Assembly: GCF_000691505.1 (NCBI RefSeq)
Contig: NZ_JMIP02000017.1
Location: 1 to 64,000 of the forward strand
Length of the DNA stretch: 64,000 nucleotides
Direction of reading: 5' to 3'
Source: Halostagnicola sp. A56
GTDB lineage: Archaea > Halobacteriota > Halobacteria > Halobacteriales > Natrialbaceae
A model generated the notes under the pieces. That model was not told where the DNA came from, searched no databases, and saw nothing but the letters and a program-made list of their open reading frames with translations. A program made the translations under genes and the position numbers. Of this stretch, positions 55,878-63,111 are shown one piece after another. Position 1 is the first letter of the stretch; each line of letters begins with the position of its first letter.

Positions 55878-56198
55878 GGCCCCATCCGCTACGGCCTGTA
55901 GATTCCCCCGCGTTTGCTCGAGAACGGCTGGCGCTGTGCGTGCAATCGGATTTGTTGTGTATGTAAGCGACTGGTTGTCCGTGGCCTCGTTCGGAACTGG
56001 CCTGAGCGGTCCATGCCGTTCGACCGCGGCTATCGGTGTTTGGCTGACCCCCTCTAATTCGGTGGCGTAGAGGATCTATACGGGCAGTATACGACTATTG
56101 TCCGATCGTATAGCCTCTTTGTCCAAAACACAGCACGTGTATACAAAAGGCCGTCTCACCCCTCGTCGCTACTGCGTGAAAACGCAGTTGAGAGACAA
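55878..56198. other. 321-bp control region of the TasA/SipW operon
   Basis: No gene seen. The first 200 bases are GC-rich and unremarkable; the rest carries the TATAC motif set at 56086-56149 and a 49-base stretch up to the ATG at 56199. Confidence 0.5.
56086..56149 (+). promoter_or_regulatory. TATAC motif set B, upstream of the TasA-like operon
   Basis: AGTATACGAC (56086-56095), GTATAG (56108-56113) and GTGTATACAAAAG (56137-56149), the same elements and order as set A. The first pair keeps nearly the same spacing (21 against 22 bases). The 13-mer includes the likely TATA box, about 55 nt from the ATG. Confidence 0.5.
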
Positions 56199-56741
56199 AT
56201 GAAGAAAGATATCGAACTGACGCGACGCAAAGTTCTCGCAAGTACGGCACTGGTCGGCGCGGCGGGCGCAACCGCTGGCGCGGGTACTTGGGCGTTCTTC
56301 AGCGACGAAGAAACGGCCGAAGACAACACGATCTCCGCGGGGACGATCGACCTCGACGTGAACGCGGGCGACGGCTTTTCCTACACTTGGGGGAACGCCG
56401 CACCGGGAGAGTCCTACAGCGATGTCCAGCTACCGTTCAGTAACACCGGCTCGATCGACGCGGAGGAACTCGTGATCGAGACCACCGTCGAGGGCGACAC
56501 CGACCTCGCGGAGTACATCGACCTCGAGTTCGAGTACTCCAACGGTGACGCACCCGCCTCGCAGACGCTCGCTGATCTCGCTGCCGGTGAAGTCACGTTG
56601 GGCGGAATCGACGCTGGCGGAAGCACTACCCTGACGATCGGTGCGACGTTCGCTAGCGACGCGGGCAACGACCTGCAGGGTGCGTCGATCGACATCGATC
56701 ACACGTTTACGCTCCGTCAGGTCGCCGGTCAGGACGAGTAA
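56199..56741 (+). CDS. TasA/camelysin-like secreted protein 1 (SipW-dependent)
   Basis: 180 aa. Signal region: LTRRKVLAS (residues 7-15, twin Arg), a 14-residue small-hydrophobic core (ALVGAAGATAGAGT) and WAFFSDEET (31-39), the SipW-type processing site. The mature part (about 38-175) is a beta-sandwich by eye: NTISAGTIDLDVNAGDGFSY, FSNTGSIDAEELVIETTVEG, TLADLAAGEVTLGGIDAGGS and IDIDHTFTLRQV. This is the TasA/CalY fold, which forms biofilm fibres in Bacillus and bundling pili in some archaea. First gene of the operon. Confidence 0.85.
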   Translation: MKKDIELTRRKVLASTALVGAAGATAGAGTWAFFSDEETAEDNTISAGTIDLDVNAGDGFSYTWGNAAPGESYSDVQLPFSNTGSIDAEELVIETTVEGDTDLAEYIDLEFEYSNGDAPASQTLADLAAGEVTLGGIDAGGSTTLTIGATFASDAGNDLQGASIDIDHTFTLRQVAGQDE

Positions 56742-56765
56742 TCGCCCATCACCGTTTTTCACACT

Positions 56766-57512
56766 ATGACAGACAACTCACGGACGGTATTGACGCGGCG
56801 ACGGGCGTTGGCCGGTGTCGCGGGTATCGGTCTCGCCTCCGCCGGCGCGGGCGCGGGAACGCTTGCGTACTTCAGCGACAGCGAGCACTCGACCGGGAAT
56901 GCGATCGAAGCGGGAACGATGGAGCTGTCGGTCTCGAACGGCTACACGTATGAGTACTCGTTCAGAGACGTCGCGCCCGGCGACGAACGCGCGCTGTTGC
57001 AGGTCGCCGACGGCGAGTGGGCCGACAGGGACCTCGAGTTCGACGGCGACGCGGTCAACACCGGCAGCGTCGACGCCGACTGTCTCGCCGTCTACATCGA
57101 ACACGAGACGACGCCCGGCGAGGGCAGCGACGCCTCGAGCATGGAAGAGCACCTCGAGATAGCGACGCTCAACTGGGAAGGGTCCGAGTACGTCGCCGAC
57201 TACGAGGTGCTTTCCGAAAGCGACGCAAACCCGCCCAGCGACTTCGATTTCACGGTCGACGGCGAAGACTTCTTCGATGTCTTCGACGAAGGCGATTCGA
57301 TGACCGCCGCCGATCTCGCAGGGCAGGAGCTTCGATTCCATCCCGCACCGCGAACGAACGGCGATCCGGCCAACGACGGACGGACATTCGGGTACACGTT
57401 CAGGGTTAGCGAGGAGATGGGCAACGAGTATCAGGGTGCGGAGCTGACGACGGACATTCACTTCGCGCTCCTTCAGGACGAGAGCCAGACGTTCGACGGG
57501 ACGGTCTCGTAA
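56766..57512 (+). CDS. TasA/camelysin-like secreted protein 2 (SipW-dependent)
   Basis: 248 aa. Signal region LTRRRALAG (twin Arg, residues 9-17), a hydrophobic core and LAYFSDSEHS (33-42). The mature domain is TasA-like but longer than its neighbour, with AIEAGTMELSVSNGYTYEYS, the phrase NTGSVDADCLAVYIEHE, and a middle insertion (about 120-200) containing PPSDFDFTVDGEDFF. Final strand TTDIHFALLQDESQTF. Probably a minor or capping subunit of the same assembly, by analogy with TasA/TapA. Confidence 0.83.
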   Translation: MTDNSRTVLTRRRALAGVAGIGLASAGAGAGTLAYFSDSEHSTGNAIEAGTMELSVSNGYTYEYSFRDVAPGDERALLQVADGEWADRDLEFDGDAVNTGSVDADCLAVYIEHETTPGEGSDASSMEEHLEIATLNWEGSEYVADYEVLSESDANPPSDFDFTVDGEDFFDVFDEGDSMTAADLAGQELRFHPAPRTNGDPANDGRTFGYTFRVSEEMGNEYQGAELTTDIHFALLQDESQTFDGTVS

Positions 57513-57519
57513 CACCACG

Positions 57520-58065
57520 ATGAGTTCGGGGATCAGCAAACGGCGGGCGCTACGCGTCGCAGGAGCGGCATTTCTGGTCGCGCTGGTGGTTCCCTTTCTC
57601 GTCTTCGCGGTGCCGGCCGTCGCCGGTGCCGACGCGAGCTACGTCGTCCTCTCGAACAGTATGAGTCCGAGTATCGAAGCGGGCGACGTCGTGATCGTTC
57701 AGGATCGCGATCCGGCGAGCATCGAAACGGGAGACGTGCTCACGTTCGACGCGGCCGATCCCGGCGAGTACGGTGCCGACGACGGCACGAGCGTCGTGAC
57801 ACACCGCGTCGTCGACGTCGAGCGAACCGACGGCGGTCACGAGTTCGTGACGCAGGGCGACGCCAACAACGCGCCGGACGGCTCCCCGGTCGAGGAGGAC
57901 CAGATCGTCGGGGTCGTGGCCTTCTCGATCCCTTACATCGGGCGCGTCATTTCGTTTGCGGGCACGCGGGCCGGCATCGCGCTCCTGATCGTGGTACCGT
58001 GTACGCTTCTGGTCGTCAACGAACTGTACGAACTCCTCTTCGAGGACGAACGAGCGGACCGATGA
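57520..58065 (+). CDS. sipW: SipW-type signal peptidase I
   Basis: 181 aa. ER-type signal peptidase with Ser/His rather than Ser/Lys: catalytic Ser47 in LSNSMSPSIEAGD and His95 in VVTHRVVDV, followed by GDANNAPDGSPVEEDQIVG (domain E). N-terminal membrane helix at about 11-34 and a C-terminal helix at about 145-172. Such enzymes process a dedicated set of exported proteins, and here three neighbours carry the matching A-F-F/Y-S-D site. Overlaps the next gene by four bases. Confidence 0.9.
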   Translation: MSSGISKRRALRVAGAAFLVALVVPFLVFAVPAVAGADASYVVLSNSMSPSIEAGDVVIVQDRDPASIETGDVLTFDAADPGEYGADDGTSVVTHRVVDVERTDGGHEFVTQGDANNAPDGSPVEEDQIVGVVAFSIPYIGRVISFAGTRAGIALLIVVPCTLLVVNELYELLFEDERADR

Positions 58066-59126
58066 CCGGCTCGATCGGGACAGTATCGAAACTCGCCGTC
58101 CTCTCGATCACCGTGTTAGTGCTCGTAAGTTCGACTGGCTTTTCGGGCGCGTACTTCAGCGATCAGGCCTCGAGCGACGGTGGCCAGATCTCGGCTGCAG
58201 ACCCGAAGCCGACGCGAGGCGACCTGCAGTTCACCCCACGATCGCTTTCGACCTCGAATCAGGGGACGACGACGATCCATCTCGAGCAGCCGGCCGGTTC
58301 GACGATCGACCCCGAGACGATCGTCGTGACGGTCGACGGCCAGTCCGTGGACGCTCCCGTCAGAACCTGTAATCCGAAGAAGTGCTTGCTCGAACCGACG
58401 GCACAGGCCGTCGCCGACGCCGGTGGGGCGGGCGAACCGACCCTCGAGGTAACCGCGACGCTCGAGAACGGGTCCGAACTCGAAGCGTCTACGCCCGTTC
58501 GGATCTTCGAACCGGGCGGGGGAACTACCGGACACGGCCCGTCCCGCGATCAGGGCGACTCGGATGAGCAAGGCAACAGCTCGGACGAGCAGGGCGGCGA
58601 CTCGGACGCTGAAACGGTCGAGCGTGCTGTACCGGGTCCTGACGAGGGTGAATCGAATCCCGATTCGACCGAGCGGTCGAGTAACGACTCGAACGAATCC
58701 GTGAGCGAACGGCCGGGCGGAGAAAACGGGATCGGCGATTCGATCACCAGTGCAAACGAGTCGGGGTGGCCAGGCGCCGATACCGAAGACGACATCGTAG
58801 ACGAGGAGTCGGGGACCGAACCGACGCCGAACGCGACTTCGACGGACGAGCGCACAGCCGATCGAATCGAGACTGAGGAAACCAATAGCGACGAATCTGC
58901 CACCAATTCGTCCGATCGTGACGAGACTGCGTCGGACGGGGAATCGCTCGGCACGTCTGACACCAACCACGCCGGAACTGACAGCGACGCCGGAACTGAC
59001 AGCGCCACCAAAGTCGACGATACCGAAGTCGACGATACCGACGACGCGCGATTGGACACCGAAACGACGGCCACGAGCGAAGCCGAGAGCGACGACCGGT
59101 CGTCGCGACGCAGCGACGTGAGCTGA
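58062..59126 (+). CDS. Acidic Ser/Thr-rich surface protein with SipW-type signal
   Basis: 354 aa. Signal region with a hydrophobic core (7-26) and GAYFSDQASS (29-38). A short folded domain follows (about 50-150) with one disulfide-capable pair (CNPKKC near 106), then a long Asp/Glu/Ser/Thr-rich tail (about 155-354) made of near-repeats such as DSDEQGNSSDEQGG and, at 58971-59041, exact copies of 16-nt and 14-nt units. Rich in potential N- and O-glycosylation sites. Probably a matrix or anchor protein for the TasA-like fibres. Confidence 0.75.
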   Translation: MTGSIGTVSKLAVLSITVLVLVSSTGFSGAYFSDQASSDGGQISAADPKPTRGDLQFTPRSLSTSNQGTTTIHLEQPAGSTIDPETIVVTVDGQSVDAPVRTCNPKKCLLEPTAQAVADAGGAGEPTLEVTATLENGSELEASTPVRIFEPGGGTTGHGPSRDQGDSDEQGNSSDEQGGDSDAETVERAVPGPDEGESNPDSTERSSNDSNESVSERPGGENGIGDSITSANESGWPGADTEDDIVDEESGTEPTPNATSTDERTADRIETEETNSDESATNSSDRDETASDGESLGTSDTNHAGTDSDAGTDSATKVDDTEVDDTDDARLDTETTATSEAESDDRSSRRSDVS

Positions 59127-59144
59127 CGCGGCGGCAGCAAATAC

Positions 59145-59165
59145 GTCAATAGGAACAGTATTGAC
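59145..59165 (+). terminator. Hairpin after the TasA/SipW operon
   Basis: GTCAATA and TATTGAC form a perfect 7-bp stem with a 7-base loop (GGAACAG), 18 bases beyond the operon's last stop. AT-rich surroundings; no T run of note. Confidence 0.45.
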
Positions 59166-59365
59166 AGTTGAATGGTGTCGTTGTAGTGGCTATTGATACT
59201 GTGTAACATGGTGCGGTCGACGACCAGCTAGGGTGGGACGGACACGGGGCGAACGAACCGCAGGGGACTCACCGTGAGCGCGGGCATCTACTCGATACGC
59301 TTGCGGATCCCGCCGACCGTCTCCGGGTATCGACGACCGTCGTTCAATAGTCGACACACAACACT

Positions 59366-60421
59366 ATGACTACCAGATCGACGACTGACGGGAGCGACGT
59401 GACGATTCGAACGGCGACACCGGCCGATGGGGCGGCGATCGGTGACCTCTTCGCGAATAGTCCAGACGAGGGCGCAGTCAGCTTCGCGCCGCGGTTTTCA
59501 CACGATCCGTACCGGGCGTACGCCGGACTCAGGCCGGAATCGACCGGCTTCGTGGCCGAAACGACCGCGGACCACATCGTCGGGGTCGGATTCGTCTCGC
59601 TCACTGAAGCTCGGTTCGGCGGCGAACTGCGACCGACCGCGCTGTTGAACGCGCTCGCGGTCCACCCCGACTATCGCGGTCGGGGACTGGCGAAACGGCT
59701 CGTCGAACGCCGGCTCGAGCACGCTCGAGGACGCCTCGGTGAGGACTGCGTCGCGTTTGCGAACATCCAGCACGGCAATGACCCCTCGCGAGCAGTCGCG
59801 TCGTCGTGGGCCGATTCGCTCGCCTGGGAGTACGTCATGTACCCTGCGGAGCCGCTCGATTCGGCGCCCGACTCGCTCGAGTACGACGTTCACGATGCCA
59901 GTCCCGACGAGCGGTCGGCCGCAGTCGATCGATCGAACGAGTTCTACGCTGACACTGATCTTTACCGGCCGTACTCGCCGGCTGAACTCGGCGACCGGCT
60001 CGCGGAGTCGCCGATAGACGAGCCGCTCCATCGCTATCTCGTCGCGACGGTAAACGGCGAGGTCGTGGCCGGCGTCTTCGTCTCCGAGATGCACAAACTG
60101 ATGCGACTCGTCCTCGAGTCGCTACCGCCTGCACTCGAGGACGCAGAGTCCCTTCCGAGCGCGATCCCCGAGAGCGAGGAGCTTCGAATGACGATGCTCT
60201 CGGATCTCTGGTACGCGCCCGGCCACGAAGCCGCGGCTCGGGTGATATGGCAAATCGTGCGCGCCGACTCCGAGGGGGCAAACCGAATCATGCTGAACTA
60301 CGACCCAGTAGGGCGACTGGCGGACGCCCTCGCGCTGACTCCCGACGACGGCGTGATGGAACTGTCGGTTGCGGTGACGGGGGCGGACATCCAGAGCGAC
60401 GAGATCGCGCCGGTCTTCTAG
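59366..60421 (+). CDS. GNAT family N-acetyltransferase
   Basis: 351 aa. N-terminal GNAT domain (about 12-155) with VTIRTATPADGAAIGDLF at its start and the acetyl-CoA loop VHPDYRGRGLAKRLV near residue 100. The C-terminal half (about 160-351) looks like a second, degenerate GNAT lobe (LVATVNGEVVAGVFVSEMHK). Substrate unknown. Preceded by 240 bases with no gene. Confidence 0.85.
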   Translation: MTTRSTTDGSDVTIRTATPADGAAIGDLFANSPDEGAVSFAPRFSHDPYRAYAGLRPESTGFVAETTADHIVGVGFVSLTEARFGGELRPTALLNALAVHPDYRGRGLAKRLVERRLEHARGRLGEDCVAFANIQHGNDPSRAVASSWADSLAWEYVMYPAEPLDSAPDSLEYDVHDASPDERSAAVDRSNEFYADTDLYRPYSPAELGDRLAESPIDEPLHRYLVATVNGEVVAGVFVSEMHKLMRLVLESLPPALEDAESLPSAIPESEELRMTMLSDLWYAPGHEAAARVIWQIVRADSEGANRIMLNYDPVGRLADALALTPDDGVMELSVAVTGADIQSDEIAPVF

Positions 60422-60457
60422 ACCGGGTTCGTTTTTCTCCCCGATTGAGTCGGGGTA

Positions 60458-61420
60458 TCAGGGGTTACAGACCGTGACGGTTAGCGATTCGTCCAGCCGA
60501 ACGCGGATCGCCTCGCCGTCGGGAACCGGAATCGTGTACTCGAGTACGGCGGGATCCGTCTCGACGGTGCGAGACGGCCAGTCGGGGGGTTTCGACAGTG
60601 CGACCCAGGTCTGATCGGTGACGTCGCGGCCCCGTTCGTACATCACGGCGATGACGTGCGGATCGGTCGCGACGACGATCGCCGGAAAGCTCATCAGCGA
60701 CCGCTGGCAGACATCACACGAGACCGCGAAGAACTCCTCAGTAGTTCGGCCACACTCCGGACAAACGCCGTTCTCTCCCGGATCGTGCGCTGGGCACGTC
60801 TCGAGCGTGTGGGTCGTCGTCGTCCCGCTACACTCCGGACAGATACCCGCCGCGAACAGCCGGTGTACCTGCATTCCCATGCGAAACGCGGTTCGAAACG
60901 CCTCGAGCGGTTCGCGGTTTCGAATCCCGGTGGGGGAGACCTCGAAGCCCGCAAGCGTCCCCGCCGGGAGCGACTCGTCCTGTGCGAACGCCCCCACGCA
61001 GTCCAGACAGTGGATGAACAGCCAGTCGTCCTCGAGGGTGATCGCAGATGTTCCGCCGCAGTACGGGCACGGTTCGTCGATGGTGACGGTGTCGAACCCG
61101 CCCCGGTCGGTGATATCGCCCGCCCTGATGGCTCGAACGACCTGTACGCCAGCCTGCCTGATTCGATACCCGCCGTCAACCCGGCTGATGAACTCGGCGT
61201 CCCGGAGCTTTCGCAAGTGGTAGTCGAAGTTCCCCGCGTCGCGGTCGAACGCCTCGGCGTGGTAGTCGTCGACCCGGTCTGCGAGTTCGGAGTACGAAAC
61301 CGGATCCGCGGCGAACGAATCCGCCGTCTGGGCGTCCTCGAGAGCAACGAGTGCGATGAGTCTGACGTCGTGGCTCAACACTCGAAAGGCGTCGTCGGGA
61401 AACGACGAAGCTGGGTCCAT
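60458..61420 (-). CDS. Zinc-ribbon HTH transcription regulator (ArsR-like N-terminus)
   Basis: 320 aa. N-terminal winged helix (about 8-100) begins FRVLSHDVRLIALVALEDAQ and includes NFDYHLRKLRDAEFISRVDG. Three zinc pairs follow: CPYCGG with CLDC (about 116-138), CPECSG with CPAH (about 195-212), CPECGR with CDVC (about 220-238). The C-terminal part ends LEYTIPVPDGEAIRVRLDES. Family annotated in haloarchaea as DUF7351/ArsR-like HTH, from memory. Divergent from nothing close; the gap upstream (61421-61589) contains the imperfect palindrome GTGGTTACACCAC. Confidence 0.78.
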   Translation of the reverse strand: MDPASSFPDDAFRVLSHDVRLIALVALEDAQTADSFAADPVSYSELADRVDDYHAEAFDRDAGNFDYHLRKLRDAEFISRVDGGYRIRQAGVQVVRAIRAGDITDRGGFDTVTIDEPCPYCGGTSAITLEDDWLFIHCLDCVGAFAQDESLPAGTLAGFEVSPTGIRNREPLEAFRTAFRMGMQVHRLFAAGICPECSGTTTTHTLETCPAHDPGENGVCPECGRTTEEFFAVSCDVCQRSLMSFPAIVVATDPHVIAVMYERGRDVTDQTWVALSKPPDWPSRTVETDPAVLEYTIPVPDGEAIRVRLDESLTVTVCNP

Positions 61421-61589
61421 AACTCGCTCACGGGCGCATATTAGTTGAAATTGCGGGAATATGCTACGAGATGGTGGTTACACCACTATGTTATACTTAG
61501 ATCCTCGTCTCCCGTCGAGATTTCCGACCGACGCTATCGGGGTTTCCAACTGACTCGCCGTTCGCACAGTACGATCGGCGAGCGGGCGA

Positions 61590-61865
61590 TCAGTGACCGC
61601 CGACCGCATTCAAGCGCCAGGCGACGACCCCGATCACGACGAGCCCGAGAACGAGAAGGATGCCCCAGAGGATTCCGGCGCCGTCGGGTGCGAAGAGACT
61701 GATCATCCCGCTCGTTTGCATCATCGCCAGGACGATCGCGAGCATGAGAACGATCGAAACGGTGGCGATGCCGGCCGAGTCGCGGATGATCGTCTTTCCC
61801 TCGCGTTCGGCCGTCTGCTCGTCTCGAGTCGGTTTCTCCGCCGGATCCCGATCTGGGTCTGACAT
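61590..61865 (-). CDS. Small two-helix membrane protein
   Basis: 91 aa. Acidic-basic N-terminus (1-30), two hydrophobic segments (about 31-54 and 62-84) and a short GGH tail. Function unknown. Divergent from the deacetylase gene at 62041, with 175 bases between. Confidence 0.6.
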   Translation of the reverse strand: MSDPDRDPAEKPTRDEQTAEREGKTIIRDSAGIATVSIVLMLAIVLAMMQTSGMISLFAPDGAGILWGILLVLGLVVIGVVAWRLNAVGGH

Positions 61866-62040
61866 ACGCGGTCTAGCGCCGATCCACGTGAAACGGTTCT
61901 ACCTGCAGTTTCAGGCCGCCGGTTGCAGGCGGTGCGTCGCCGACGATTCGCTCCGGTTTCGCCGCCTGCTGTGACGCCCGCGACTCGCTCCCTGCGAATC
62001 GACGGAGTCTATTTACTTCCGGTCGGGGTGACGTTTCGGT

Positions 62041-63111
62041 ATGAGTTCACGCGGAGACGGAGGATACGCGTTCGCGCTCTGTCTCACCCACGACATCGAT
62101 CGCGTCTACAAGACGCCACAGAACTACCTCTTCGATAGTCTCTCACAGCGAGACCCGCGTCACCTCGCCGGGTTGGTGTCCGCCAAGAACCCCTACTGGC
62201 AGTTCGAACGAATCATGGCCCTCGAGTCGATGCTCGGGGTCAGGTCGGCGTTTTACGTCCTCGACGAACGTCGCCTCGCGGATCGACCCAAGCGCGAGTG
62301 GGCGACGCTCTCGGGGTGGAGTCGCTACTCCGGTCGCTACGACGTCACCGATCCGCAACTGGCGGCGACGCTCGAGAGCCTCGAGAACGGCGGCTGGGAG
62401 GTCGGGTTACAGGGGTCGTTTACCTCTCCACGAGACCCAGCCCGGCTTCGGTACGAGAAAGAACGCATCGAGGACGCGACGGGTCGACCCGTTCGCGGGA
62501 ACCGCCAACATTACCTGAACCTCGCCCGCCCCGAGACCTGGGACCACCACCGCGAAATCGGGCTCGACTACGACGCCTCGCTGGCCGACCCGCACAGCCT
62601 CGACTTTCAGTACGGCCACGAACTGCGCCGACCCTTCGACGACGAGTTCGTCGTCTTCCCGTGGACGATTATGGACCAGACGACCATGGAATCGGCCGGG
62701 ACGATGTCGGGGATCAGGGACAACTGCGAGCGGATCCTCAAGGAGGTGTGCAACGAAACCGGCGTCCTCGTGCTCGATTGGCACCAGCGAACGTTCTACG
62801 ACCCCGATTTCCCCGGCTGGGGCGGCACCTACCGCTGGCTGATCGAGCGCGCCCTCGAGATGGGTGCGTGGGTCGGGCCGCCGCGGACGTTCTACGACGC
62901 GACGAGTCAGCCCGACGGGACCGTTGTGGAGACCCTCGAGACGCTTTCGGCCCGCGAGAGAGCCGAATCCGACGCACACACCGACCCGACCGGATACCGG
63001 GATCGAGCCCCCGACTCGAACGGGCACCGCGGTCGTACCGCCGGCGAGACACCGCTCCAGACCCGTTCCTCGGAGTCTCCCACCAACGCGGGTGATTTAC
63101 CGGACCGATGA
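62041..63111 (+). CDS. Polysaccharide deacetylase-like protein
   Basis: 356 aa. CLTHDIDRVYKTPQN at residues 15-29 matches the first motif of NodB-type carbohydrate esterases (T-H-D-x-D), and IDYDASLADPHSLDF plus VLDWHQRTFYD supply later motif-like His/Asp. The family removes acetyl from polysaccharides; glycan unknown. The C-terminal 50 residues are low complexity. Overlaps the next gene by four bases (ATGA), so a linked step is likely. Confidence 0.78.
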   Translation: MSSRGDGGYAFALCLTHDIDRVYKTPQNYLFDSLSQRDPRHLAGLVSAKNPYWQFERIMALESMLGVRSAFYVLDERRLADRPKREWATLSGWSRYSGRYDVTDPQLAATLESLENGGWEVGLQGSFTSPRDPARLRYEKERIEDATGRPVRGNRQHYLNLARPETWDHHREIGLDYDASLADPHSLDFQYGHELRRPFDDEFVVFPWTIMDQTTMESAGTMSGIRDNCERILKEVCNETGVLVLDWHQRTFYDPDFPGWGGTYRWLIERALEMGAWVGPPRTFYDATSQPDGTVVETLETLSARERAESDAHTDPTGYRDRAPDSNGHRGRTAGETPLQTRSSESPTNAGDLPDR

